DNA of 64,000 nt from DASQDN01 sp963833675. Lineage in GTDB: Bacteria > Acidobacteriota > Terriglobia > Bryobacterales > Bryobacteraceae. Shown here in pieces: positions 9,387-19,169 of this stretch (positions within the stretch are counted from its first letter, which is position 1; every line of letters starts with the position of its first letter). The stretch is taken from the NCBI GenBank assembly GCA_963833675.1, contig CAWHYW010000034.1, positions 1 through 64,000 of the forward strand. Direction: 5' to 3'. Position numbers and translations under genes: made by a program. The notes below the pieces were generated by a model, which worked only from the letters and a program-made list of their open reading frames with translations, did no database searches and had not been told where the DNA came from.

Positions 9387-10643
9387 ATGTCTACGACGAC
9401 TAAAGCTCTCGCCGTAAACGGCGGGCCCAAAGCCGTGCCAGATCCTCTACCAGGGTTTCTGCGCAGTGATGGTCGCACGTTCGGGCCAGAGGAAGAGGCG
9501 TTATTGCTGCAGGCAATAAGATCCGGTTGTCTGACGCGAAATGGCGGCGTCATGGTCCGCGGGTTCGAGGCTGCTTTTTCACAGCGTCTCGGAACGATGC
9601 ATACAGTAGCTTGTTCGTCGGGCACTGCGGCTGTTCATCTCGCAATTGCGGCGCTTGATCCTGAAGCCGGAGATGAATTCATCGTGCCGCCGATCACTGA
9701 CATGGGGACGATCTTACCCATCATTTGGCAGAACTGCATTCCTGTTTTCGCCGATGTGGATGTGCGGACACTGACGATCGATCCTGTCAATGTGGAGCGG
9801 CGGATCACCAGTCGTACTCGCGCGATCATTGCTGTCCACCTCGCGGGTCAACCGTGCGACATGAGTGCGCTGCGATCGATTGCCGACCGACATGGATTGG
9901 TCCTAATCGAAGACTGCGCTCAAGCTTTCTGGGCCGAGCATCATGGCAAGCTGGTCGGAACGCTCGGAGATATGGCGTGTTTCAGCCTGCAACAAAGCAA
10001 GCACATCACTTGCGGTGAGGGTGGCCTAATGACGACATCCAACGCGGACTATGCGCGTCGGGCACTCTTGTTTTCCGATAAAGCCTGGCCTCGCGACGGA
10101 GGTGGACTCGGATCGTGGCGATTTCTTTTTCTTTCTCAGAACTACCGGATGTCGGAATTGCAAGGCGCTGTCGCCCTCGGACAACTCCCCAAAATTGAAG
10201 GCATTGTTTCTCGACGACGAGCTTGCGCTCAACAGTTGACGGCAGCGCTAAAGAATATTCCAGGTGTTCATCCACCTCCCGTGCCAGAGGAAACGAGTCC
10301 AGCATGGTGGTTGTACATGCTTCATGTCGACTCGGACATACTCGGAGTCTCGACTAGGCAGTTCGGCGAAGCTTTGCTCGCGGAAGGCGTTCCAGGTTGG
10401 GTTGAGTACATTATCGACCCTCTCTATCTCTCGCCCGTATTCGCCGAGCAAAAGACATATGGATCGTCTGGTTATCCATTCGCAGAATGGCCTGGACAGA
10501 ACTTTGCGAGAGGACTTTGTCCGAACGCAGAACTTGCGCTTTCTCAGATAATCGCTCTGCAGTGGAATGAGAACTACACGGAATCTCACGTTATGCAGAT
10601 CGCCGGCGCAATCGAAAAAGTGGCTTCTCACTACCTGACATAA
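9387..10643 (+). CDS. DegT/DnrJ/EryC1/StrS-family PLP aminotransferase
   Basis: 418 residues, intact. PLP-dependent sugar aminotransferase fold: GTAAVHLAIAAL (cofactor-phosphate region), Asp176 in IEDCAQAF and the Schiff-base lysine Lys205 in LQQSKHITCGEGG. Members aminate keto-sugars, and a few have lost PLP chemistry; here the lysine is retained. It starts 2 bp after the Gfo/Idh/MocA gene, a common pairing in amino-sugar metabolism in which the dehydrogenase makes the 3- or 4-keto sugar and the aminotransferase converts it. In a degradative operon the pair could run in reverse, removing an amino group. Confidence 0.92.
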   Translation: MSTTTKALAVNGGPKAVPDPLPGFLRSDGRTFGPEEEALLLQAIRSGCLTRNGGVMVRGFEAAFSQRLGTMHTVACSSGTAAVHLAIAALDPEAGDEFIVPPITDMGTILPIIWQNCIPVFADVDVRTLTIDPVNVERRITSRTRAIIAVHLAGQPCDMSALRSIADRHGLVLIEDCAQAFWAEHHGKLVGTLGDMACFSLQQSKHITCGEGGLMTTSNADYARRALLFSDKAWPRDGGGLGSWRFLFLSQNYRMSELQGAVALGQLPKIEGIVSRRRACAQQLTAALKNIPGVHPPPVPEETSPAWWLYMLHVDSDILGVSTRQFGEALLAEGVPGWVEYIIDPLYLSPVFAEQKTYGSSGYPFAEWPGQNFARGLCPNAELALSQIIALQWNENYTESHVMQIAGAIEKVASHYLT

Positions 10644-10649
10644 CGCCTT

Positions 10650-12416
10650 ATGAAACGAGTCGGCCTTTCGCTGCTTTGCTGTTTCTGTGTGTCTGCGGCG
10701 GAGTTGCCCTGGTACATGAAAGAGACGGCGATGACCGATGATGGCCGGCTCACCTTTCTAAGTAAATCCTGGTGGCCGAGAGCAAAGGCTCTCGCGGAAG
10801 GCGGCAGTTTCACGCTTGACCTGAACCGCGATGGGCGGCCTGACACTCTGATCCAAAAAAGAGATGGAAATGTGGTCGAGATCATCGATGACAGCGGCAA
10901 GGCGCAGGATCTCGCGTCCAATCAATCCAGCGCAGCCTATGTAGTCAGCTTCAATGCCACTGGGCTAGTCGACCGCATGGTGGTCTACATCGACAACGAT
11001 GGCGACGGCAAAGCCGATGAGACGGATTTTCGCCATTACCGTGACGGCTATCTCCGCTATTCGTGGTTCAGCGAAAACCACGATGGCAAAGGCGGACAAG
11101 TGTTCATGCTTAAGAACTGGAGCTATGTTGGCGGCAACGATTTTCGAAATAAATTTCGCGGCGACTCGGAAATTTATCTAAATAAGTATGACCCGGTCTC
11201 GCGGAGTTGGCTACCGCTCTCGGAGTGTCCATTCACGTTTTGGGATTTGAACAAGGACGGCCACAGTGATCTCGTTCTCCGCGTATCCGCAGCGCCGCTT
11301 TCGAGCAACTCGGGCAGCGACACGGATTATGCGAATCGCTACGACTACATGTGGGCGCCAAAAGCAACGCCATTAAGCGAGATGGGCGCCATGAATGTTC
11401 GCTTTAGTTACAATCTCGATCCCGACCCGAGGAAGGAGCCCGTGGAGAAGCCCCACTTCACTTTCGGCTTCAATCTCGTAGGCGAGCAGCCCTATGATTT
11501 TCCTGGTATGCGATACACGAATCCGAGAAGGAGACCGCCTCAAACCGTAATGCGACTTCCACGCACATCCGGTGTAGACATGGCGCATGCGTTATCCCGC
11601 GCAAAGCACGGGTTTCACCTGGGATGAAGCTCGCAGCGTCTTCCGATGGGAGGGACAGTTCTGGATCTACGAACGGGAATACATGCCAAACACTGGTGGT
11701 CCTGTGATGCGGTGGAATATGCGAAGGGAATATTCGCCCCTGCCCTCAAAGGAACGCTCCTTGTACTACTCGGATGTGGATAAGCGGTATCACCTTCTTG
11801 GCGCTCGCGAAGGATGGATGGAAGTTGGCCACCTCGTGAACAATACGAAGGACCTCGAGTTCCGCTACTTCGATTCGGATGGCGATGGATATCTGGATAC
11901 CACTCAGGTGCTGCTTGGCTCCAATCCTGTTCCAGTACGCGTAAGTCGGGTCCTCGACGTTCGCAGCCGCCCTGTGAAGCTCACAAGAGATGCGATGCGG
12001 GAGGATTACAACAATCGAATTCTGCCGGAAGCGATCCGTGGTAATGAAAAGCTGATTTCCGTTCTGAAAACAGTTGTCCAATCGCCGCTTGCGGTTGCCT
12101 ACGAAGCGGAGGCGCAAAAAGCGGACAACGCTGAAAGGCGGCGGTTCTGTCTTGATATCGCCCGTGAGTTGTATTTTCTCGCTGCGCGCTCCTGTTCTAT
12201 GAGAGGAATGCGGCAAATCCGTATGCCTCGCTTCCCGCCGCGAAGAACAGTTCACGAACGTTTTCTCCTGGCCCTGTGGACGGCGGCTACACTCTAGGCG
12301 ATACGCTACGGTTTTGGAAAACGGCAAAGCTGATCGAAGCCTTCATCGCTAGCTACGAATCGGGCGAGATGGAATCAGCAGCATCGAAGGCCCTTGAGAT
12401 TGTAGAGACAAAATGA
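10650..12416 (+). CDS. Exported protein rich in EF-hand-like calcium loops (1), frameshifted
   Basis: I recognise no named family. The signal peptide (MKRVGLSLLCCFCVSAAE) is followed by a beta-rich protein of about 585 residues with repeated D-x-(D/N)-x-D-G loops: DLNRDGRPD, YIDNDGDGKAD, FWDLNKDGHSD and RYFDSDGDGYLD. These resemble dockerin or EF-hand calcium loops. Indels near 11585 and 12200 split it; the restored C-terminus is helical and ends at the TGA overlapping the next gene's ATG (ATGA). The neighbouring gene is a divergent paralogue with the same architecture. The site next to a heparinase-like lyase suggests a secreted or periplasmic role in polysaccharide handling, which is inference only. 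Confidence 0.75.
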
Positions 12417-14123
12417 GGCGAGTACTTCAGGTTGGATTCATCATACTTCCGTTACTTGCTCTTTTGGGCCAACAACAACATCACGATCAGGAATTGTTCC
12501 GCCAGATATTCGGCGATTCCATTCACTTCGATCCGGCTGCGGTGGCTAAGGTAAAGTCGCTACCTTCCGGCGAGTCGTTTAAAGCTCGATACCAATGGAG
12601 ACGGGAAGATAGATACGATCTACTTCATCGATCCGGATCCCAAGCACGATGATCGGCTGCGTCCGATTCTTGTGAAAGCGATCGATCGCGACGGCGATAT
12701 GGAGCGCACTGGCAGCCCGGATCGGGACAGTGACATGTATGTCGTAGATCTCCATGCTGACGGAACAATCGACTCCGTGGTGGAGTATATCGATCGTGAT
12801 CATGATCAAGCGTTGGATGAGATGGCCATTTACACCTACTCTGCCAATAGTCGCAACCTTGGCACCGACACGATTCAGGTGTGGTGGTCCAGAGACATCG
12901 GCCACGATCATCGATTGTGGGAGACGGTGAACTATCGTTACCAGCAAAAGGAGTGTCAGTTTCGCAGCGATTTCAATGGCGACGAGGTCTTCTCAAGTTA
13001 CGTATTCAGCGCAGAGAAAAAGCGATGGATCCCTGGCTGGGAGAACCCGTTCGGCTTTTATGATGAGGACCACGATCAGCTTTCCGAAGTGGTGATCCGC
13101 TTCTCCGGCAAAGGCGACCAAGTAGAAAGCATGCGGTATAGCTTCGACGCCGACAATGACACGCGACCGGGTAATCCTCACGATTACGACTTCGGTTTCA
13201 CCTGTGTCGCTTCCCGCAAGGAAAGTGACGGGAGAACGATAGCGTTGCCGAGCAATCTCACCAAAAAGATAACTCTGCAGGGTTTTCCCGCAGATCCCGT
13301 GCTCGGTTGGAAGCACGCGCGCAAGTTTGGAGAAAAGGCAGACTGGGGCCGTGTGCTGATGGCCTGGGTTGAAAATAATAACAACGTAGATTCGCGTCCC
13401 GACGAGGATCCTCACAGCCGTTGGGAAGGAGTGATCGCGAGTCCCACAGACAAGTTTCCACAGGTCGGCGGCCCTCCTGTTGGGCCGTACAATACACGTT
13501 ATGAAACCGATCTCGATAACAGCGGCCGAATGCAGCTCTATTACTCGGCTGTTGACCGGCGTATCCATTTGCGTGGAGCAGACGAGGGCTGGTTGAAAGC
13601 CGATTACGATTTTGATGGGAAAGTTGATTTCGAAATCCGCTACGAAGACTCGGATAAAGACGGGATTGTCGACACTTGGAAGACAGATGTGGATGGGGAT
13701 GGAACGATGGACCGCACAATTCAGCTTCGGGACCGCCCACAGCCAGTTCCTCTTAACTACAGAGTTCTCAATTCCCGCTACACAACGCTGCTGGATGATG
13801 CCGTAGCGCAGAACCGAGTCGCAATCGATGCCATGAAGGCGTTCTTGCGCATGAAGGAGTCGAGTTTTCGAGAAGACCAGATTGAGCAATATTTTCGCGA
13901 TCGTTTATCTGATTATCGAAGCTCGGCCGGAGTCGGACGTCGGATTCACGATAGCCGCGAAGGTGAGCGTTTTTATCAAGACTTAGTCCGCGAACGGTAC
14001 TTTTTGCGCGTGGAACGGCTCCTAGCAGGGCAGCCGGCGCTGCTACGCACTCTCGACAAGTTGTACGCCAGCGGGGATTACCGCCAGTTTGCGCGAGCAA
14101 CTTCGAACGCCCCACTAATTTGA
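12413..14123 (+). CDS. Exported protein rich in EF-hand-like calcium loops (2), frameshifted
   Basis: Paralogue of the preceding gene. N-terminal signal (RRVLQVGFIILPLLALLG), then about ten acidic loops: DTNGDGKID, KAIDRDGDMER, YIDRDHDQALD, FYDEDHDQLSE, FDADNDTRPG, YDFDGKVDFE, YEDSDKDGIVD and DVDGDGTMD among them. One indel near 12590 interrupts the first loop. The last 130 residues are helical and charged and carry no loops. It overlaps the convergent heparinase gene by 9 bp at their 3' ends. Calcium-dependent folding or binding is predicted from the loops; the function is unknown. The ATG overlaps the upstream stop, so the two proteins are probably made together. Confidence 0.75.
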
Positions 14124-16763
14124 ACTGGCAGGAAACGATAACTTAGACTGGCCATCCACTGCATCTATCGCCTCGCCGTCGATTCGGACCGCAAGATTCC
14201 CGGTTTTGAGTTCATAAACTCCGTTTTTAGAAGTCCACGTAGCCGCCTCGGGACTGTCCGCCGCGCCACGGGGCCGTAGAACGGAAACAAAGACTGCTTC
14301 CGGAGAGTTCTCTTTTATCGCGTAGCTCAAGATCACGGGACGAGTGATGAGCGCTTTCTCAGACTTTTCAAATTGATTCAGGAGCAAAGGCGCGTTTTCC
14401 CGAGATTCCTGCAGGGGGATGGATCCCAACACCTGTAGATCTAATGCTGAATTATTTTTATGAATGTGCGCGGGATTGAGTCCCTGCGTTTCGGTTGCCG
14501 AAGCGGGGTGCCAGATCACGGAGAACCTATGCGGGCTTTGACTCTTTACACGATCAATCACGATGATCGCGCCATTCTTACGATAAATTAGGGTTCGTGT
14601 GTACCGCTCGAGGCGATCGCCGTAAGCCGGAGTCAGATCGGCACGGACAGCGTCAAACTCGTCTCCGAGGGAACTTTGGATAATTTTTGGATAGTCCCCG
14701 AGAAAGCGGTTGTCCGGAATTCTCTGGCTTTCAGGATCGGCGTCGATTAACAGCGTGTTGTGACCGAGCGCTTGTATGACATAGGGCCGATAAAAGGGGT
14801 CTTTGTAGTAATCCGAATATCCTGCCTCATCAATAAGAAGCTCGCCGCGATGCGCAATGGAAAGACTGCCCTGGTCCGCGTGATTGTGATTGAAGTTCGC
14901 CGCCGCTCGCATGTTGATTACCGTGGCTTCAGGACTCCATCCACTGCGAAATGTAGCGTTTCCTCGAATTGGAAATACCGCAGAGCGAGGCAGGACCGGC
15001 GGATCTTTTGGGGTGTGGATCGATCCTTCCCAAAGCAGACGAGACAAGAGTGAGCCGCCCCCTGAGTCTTTGTGATCGAGGTATGTTCGGCTCAGTGTTG
15101 GATCGGAATTCTGTGATGCAGCGTATGCATACACGCCGAAAGGACGGATCGAAGCATGCGAGTCACCATGGTCGAGCGCCTCTCCGCTCCCATAAAAGGC
15201 ATAGAGCAGATGCTTCCAGGAATGGATAAGCGGAGCATCAATGTTTTGGCCCAGTCGCCGCTTCGATGCTGCTGCGGCAAGCGAGCTGGTTTGCATATCG
15301 AACTTCATGTAGCTGGCGCCTTCCCCGTAGCTACCGTCCGCCGTATAGGTGGCATCAATGTGATCCCGTAGCTTTGTGAACAGCCCCAATGCGTATCCGG
15401 CGAGATCGGGATTGTTCGCCTCAAGAGCAGCAAGTAACGCGCCTCCGACCGCGTGACCGATCCAGTTGCTGGTGTGAAAGATGATGCGATCGTTTAAAAC
15501 GTATTCGTCGAACGCCGGAATGACCGATTTCTCGGCGAGACCGCGCTCGATCATTTCGACTTCCTGTTGCGATAACTTGGATCGGATCAGATCAGTCGCA
15601 AGCGCGAGATGCGAGGCGACGATTCCGACAGGATAATAGGTCCTGTATCCGTGCGCGGGAAACCAGGGATGAATCCATGTTGGCCAGGCAGCCATCGACA
15701 GCAGAATCTTGCGAGCGTTCGAGAGTGACTCCTCATTGCCCGTGTGGCGATACTGTAACGCTTCAAGGACAGCGGCTTCCGAAGGTGGCTGAAGCAAGTT
15801 GAAATAGGATGGCAAACCCGGCAGCAACCAGCGATCATTGTAGGCGATGATGTTCGGCCCAAGTTCCGGGTGAATTGTCGTCCGAAGCCTGGTTACGCGT
15901 TGGTGAAGGACATCGAGCAAGTCCTTGCCAGCAGGGGGAATATCATCAAAGAGCAATCCCGATTCCTTGTTGGGCTTCAGGAGTAGGAGCATGGTGGCGC
16001 TTCCACTCGAACTCTTCAGTTCGGCGCGCCACATGCCGGCCTTGTCCTTCGAAGTGAAACGATAGGTGGCCTCTTCACTAATCAACTGGTTGGTCGGATC
16101 GAACAGTCGCACTTTGGCCTGTGGCGCTTCGATGCGCAACTCTTCGCCTGTAGTGTAAGAGCGACGGACGTAATGCAGTCGTCGATCTTCGTCCCAGATG
16201 CTCGCCGGCGCAGAGACTGGTAGATCGCGCTCGCGCATTGCGGATATACGGACATCATCGATCAGGAAGCGTTCTTCGCGGCCCTCCCGCGCTTCCGGAA
16301 ATATCGCCGTTATAGAGATCGCACGAATCTCCGCTCCTCGATCATTGGTCGGCAGCGAGAGCGAGGCCTCGGTCCAACCATCGTTCTTTGCGGCAGCTAT
16401 CGAGAGCACGCGAGGCTTGTCGCCGGAAAAGACACGAATCTCAATGTGGGTCGCTCCCGAGGACGGAACCGCGTAAAAGAACTTCAGCTGCGGATTGCCG
16501 CCGGCAGCCGCTCGCACCTTTCGTACGAATCCCAGTCGCCATATCCCGTCGCGAGTGGGAGCACTGTGTCGCTCCAACGCTTTTCGATCTTTATATTGGA
16601 CCGGATCGAGGGTCGGCTCATATCCCGCGTCCTGCGCCAGAGGATAACTCTCCCACCCCTGCCGCATACCAGACTCGAAATCACTCCGAATCGTCCAGGG
16701 CGCCAAAGAAGCCGCTCCGCAGCTAACCGCGAATGCGCCCAGCAGCAAGCATCGATACTTCAT
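14115..16763 (-). CDS. Heparinase II/III-family protein
   Basis: 882 residues, intact. N-terminal signal peptide (KYRCLLLGAFAVSCGAAS), a beta-sandwich region (about 25-180, carbohydrate-module-like), an alpha/alpha toroid (about 300-570) and the C-terminal heparinase II/III domain with NFNHNHADQGSLSIAHRG, LLIDEAGYSDYY and GHNTLLIDAD. Known members are lyases for heparin, heparan sulfate, alginate or related uronic-acid polymers. Tyrosines and histidines of the lyase type are present, but substrate cannot be read from them. It is the last gene of the minus-strand operon and overlaps the aminotransferase gene by 4 bases. It faces the two calcium-loop proteins, which may act on the same polymer. 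Confidence 0.9.
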   Translation of the reverse strand: MKYRCLLLGAFAVSCGAASLAPWTIRSDFESGMRQGWESYPLAQDAGYEPTLDPVQYKDRKALERHSAPTRDGIWRLGFVRKVRAAAGGNPQLKFFYAVPSSGATHIEIRVFSGDKPRVLSIAAAKNDGWTEASLSLPTNDRGAEIRAISITAIFPEAREGREERFLIDDVRISAMRERDLPVSAPASIWDEDRRLHYVRRSYTTGEELRIEAPQAKVRLFDPTNQLISEEATYRFTSKDKAGMWRAELKSSSGSATMLLLLKPNKESGLLFDDIPPAGKDLLDVLHQRVTRLRTTIHPELGPNIIAYNDRWLLPGLPSYFNLLQPPSEAAVLEALQYRHTGNEESLSNARKILLSMAAWPTWIHPWFPAHGYRTYYPVGIVASHLALATDLIRSKLSQQEVEMIERGLAEKSVIPAFDEYVLNDRIIFHTSNWIGHAVGGALLAALEANNPDLAGYALGLFTKLRDHIDATYTADGSYGEGASYMKFDMQTSSLAAAASKRRLGQNIDAPLIHSWKHLLYAFYGSGEALDHGDSHASIRPFGVYAYAASQNSDPTLSRTYLDHKDSGGGSLLSRLLWEGSIHTPKDPPVLPRSAVFPIRGNATFRSGWSPEATVINMRAAANFNHNHADQGSLSIAHRGELLIDEAGYSDYYKDPFYRPYVIQALGHNTLLIDADPESQRIPDNRFLGDYPKIIQSSLGDEFDAVRADLTPAYGDRLERYTRTLIYRKNGAIIVIDRVKSQSPHRFSVIWHPASATETQGLNPAHIHKNNSALDLQVLGSIPLQESRENAPLLLNQFEKSEKALITRPVILSYAIKENSPEAVFVSVLRPRGAADSPEAATWTSKNGVYELKTGNLAVRIDGEAIDAVDGQSKLSFPASSN

Positions 16764-18100
16764 CGCAGAGCGCTTCCCGCCGAAGCATAATGCGGAACAA
16801 CAACCTCGCTCAGGGATTCCTCCACAGCCCCCAGGGTCTGCGCGACATCCGCATCCGAGTGTGCGGCAGATAGAAACCAGTTTCCACGGGGGATGATCCG
16901 AATACCACGTTGCGTCATAGCAGATACAAACTTTGCATAAAGTTCGTTGTCCATGGCCAGCGACGTCTTGTAATCGACCATGTCCGTTGCCTTGCCTACG
17001 TCTATCGGAAAGCCCACGAAGAAGACGGCAGGGTCGCCCTGCACTACGATGGGCACGCCAACCTTTGCCGCACTTGCGCGAATACCCTCCATCAGTGCTG
17101 ACCCCGTCTGCTGAATCTTCCGATAGATGTCGCCATTGTCGCGTTCGAGGACGCCGAGAGTGGCCACACCGGCTGCGATCGCAGGTGGCAGGCTATTGTA
17201 AGTTCCACCGTGGCCGACTTTGCCGGATGCGATCAACGCGAAGAGATCCTCCCGTCCGGCAATGACACTCATGGGTAGACCATTCGCCACTGCCTTGCCG
17301 AAGATGCTCAGGTCGGGGCGAACACCGTACTTTCCTTGCGCTCCCGCCAGTGATACTCGAAAGCCAGTTATCACTTCGTCGAAGATCAGCACGATGCCGA
17401 ATTTCTTTGTGATCTCGCGCAGAAACTCCAAATATCCCGGACGCGGCTCGATCACTCCGGTGTTGCCCATGATCGGCTCGGTTATGATCGCCGCCACATC
17501 CTTGCCATGAATTTTTAGATAGCTCTCCACCGCCGCAGAGTCATTCCATGGCAAAACAACCACACGGCTATCGCGCGCGGAAAATTGACCGGCGCTTTCA
17601 GGCAATCCGTCTGGGACTGCGTCCACCGAGGGCGAGAGGCTGTACAGGATATTGTCGAGCCAACCATGATAATGGCCCTCGAACTTGATAACGAGTTCGC
17701 GGCCCGTAAACGCACGCGCCAGGCGTAACGCTCCATGGACGGCTTCTGATCCGGAGATACCAAAACGTACTCGCTCGGCCGAGGGAACGATCCGGACAAT
17801 CTTCTCGGCCAGTTCGATCTCCGCCTCGTGTTGCGCGGCGTAAACTTGGCCTCGCCACAATTGGCGGCAGGTTGCTTCAATGACTTCCGTGTGCGTGTGA
17901 CCAAGGATCAGAGGCCCGCGCCCAAGCACGTAATCGATGTACTCATTTCCGTCGACATCGAATAGACGTGAACCTACGCCGGAATCGAAGTAAAGAGGCA
18001 GAGGCTTATCGCCACGTCTGACATTGCTGCTGACGCCTCCTGCCAGCGACTGTTCGGCCCGCTTCAGCAAAGAGCGCGATTTTGAATAGCGATCTGTCAT
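16760..18100 (-). CDS. Class-III PLP aminotransferase, glutamate-1-semialdehyde aminomutase-like (1)
   Basis: 446 residues, intact. The HemL-like fold carries SLAGGVSSNVRRG, SGSEAVHGALRLARA, the FEGHYHGW block, Asp241 in FDEVITGFR and the PLP lysine Lys269 in SIFGKAVANG. No haem-biosynthesis gene is nearby and a second copy lies at 38724, so these are probably catabolic aminotransferases or aminomutases acting on an amino-sugar- or amino-acid-like intermediate, not HemL itself. It lies between a Gfo/Idh/MocA gene and the heparinase, with 4-base overlaps on both sides, so it is strictly operonic. Confidence 0.9.
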   Translation of the reverse strand: MTDRYSKSRSLLKRAEQSLAGGVSSNVRRGDKPLPLYFDSGVGSRLFDVDGNEYIDYVLGRGPLILGHTHTEVIEATCRQLWRGQVYAAQHEAEIELAEKIVRIVPSAERVRFGISGSEAVHGALRLARAFTGRELVIKFEGHYHGWLDNILYSLSPSVDAVPDGLPESAGQFSARDSRVVVLPWNDSAAVESYLKIHGKDVAAIITEPIMGNTGVIEPRPGYLEFLREITKKFGIVLIFDEVITGFRVSLAGAQGKYGVRPDLSIFGKAVANGLPMSVIAGREDLFALIASGKVGHGGTYNSLPPAIAAGVATLGVLERDNGDIYRKIQQTGSALMEGIRASAAKVGVPIVVQGDPAVFFVGFPIDVGKATDMVDYKTSLAMDNELYAKFVSAMTQRGIRIIPRGNWFLSAAHSDADVAQTLGAVEESLSEVVVPHYASAGSALR

Positions 18101-19164
18101 TCCGAAATTCCAACTTTAGAAATAAAGTTCGTCACTGGCAGAGGCGGCACTGCGACACTCTGGCCGGTGGCAAGGGATTGATGAATGGCGGTAAGCACAG
18201 CCGTTACTTGCCGGCCATCCACCACATTGACTGCAGGAGGACGATCCTCGAGCACGCATCGCACAAAATCCTCGAGGCACGAAGGAAAGGCTCCACGAAG
18301 AGTCCCGAATACTTCATTGGTCAGAAAACATTTCGGATACGTAAAAGCGTCCTTCGTGCTCAACTCGATGCTTTCGCGTTTGCGATCGAAGTGGAGGTGA
18401 CCGGCTTCGCCATTGATGGCGACGAACGAATCCACAATGGTTGGAAATGTATTCGGATATATCCAGGCCGATTCGAATACCGCAATCGCGCCGGAGGCAA
18501 AACGAACCTGAGCCTGGATCGTATCCCAAGTGTCAATCCCTCTGGCAGCAAGTACCTGCTTCACTCCCCATGCGCGAGCTTCGACCGGTTCACTCGCAAA
18601 AAACCACCTGACAAGATCTATGTCATGGCAACTGAGAAACCATGCCGGAGTCGTCTGCGCCGCCCAGGAGATGTATTCCGTCGGAACATAGATTGTGTCG
18701 TTCTTGCGCGCATAAGCGCTGATCGGGCGGCCGACGGACCCGCTCTCAATTGCGATCCGTCCATGATGATACGGCGCTAGCCAGCGATGATTAAATGCCA
18801 CTTGAACTTTGACGCCAGTCGCGCGGGCCGTTTCCAGAAGTGCATCAGCTTCGGCAAGATCGACCGTCATGGGCTTCTCAATCAGCACGTGCTTCCCGAG
18901 TTCCATTGCGCGCTTGGCCGGCTCGAAGTGCTCGCCGTCGGGAGTGGCGACGCAAACAGCGTCCACTTCTTCCAGCGCCAATAATTCCTGCCAGGTCGCG
19001 CAGCTGCGCGGCACGCCATACTTCTCCGCGATCGCCGCAGCTTTCTCCGGCGTGCGCGAAGCGACTGCCACCACCTCCGATAACGGGTAACGTTGATAAA
19101 TGCGCACGTACTGCTCGCCCATGATGCCGAGGCCGATGACGCCGATGCGCAGCTTCTTCTCCAT
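18097..19164 (-). CDS. Gfo/Idh/MocA-family oxidoreductase (2)
   Basis: 355 residues, intact. Rossmann motif RIGVIGLGIMGEQYVRIY at the N-terminus, CVATPDGEHFEPAKRAM, the conserved lysine motif HVLIEKPMTVD, and VQVAFNHRW followed by the C-terminal substrate domain (SCHDIDLVRWFF supplies the usual active-site histidine and aspartate). It likely oxidises or reduces a sugar or uronic-acid derivative with NAD(P). Only about 35% of the sequence resembles the copy at 8362 by eye, so they probably act at different steps. The last codons overlap the aminotransferase start. The start is clean, close behind the frameshifted ceramidase-like gene. Confidence 0.92.
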   Translation of the reverse strand: MEKKLRIGVIGLGIMGEQYVRIYQRYPLSEVVAVASRTPEKAAAIAEKYGVPRSCATWQELLALEEVDAVCVATPDGEHFEPAKRAMELGKHVLIEKPMTVDLAEADALLETARATGVKVQVAFNHRWLAPYHHGRIAIESGSVGRPISAYARKNDTIYVPTEYISWAAQTTPAWFLSCHDIDLVRWFFASEPVEARAWGVKQVLAARGIDTWDTIQAQVRFASGAIAVFESAWIYPNTFPTIVDSFVAINGEAGHLHFDRKRESIELSTKDAFTYPKCFLTNEVFGTLRGAFPSCLEDFVRCVLEDRPPAVNVVDGRQVTAVLTAIHQSLATGQSVAVPPLPVTNFISKVGISE

Positions 19165-19169
19165 TCACC

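Noticed and set aside
12993..13889. Long minus-strand reading frame opposite the second calcium-loop gene
   Set aside because: Shadow of a real gene on the plus strand; no conserved motif or ribosome site on the minus strand.
16760..18100. Assignment of the aminotransferase as HemL
   Set aside because: No tetrapyrrole genes nearby and a second copy in another catabolic block; only family-level naming is justified.
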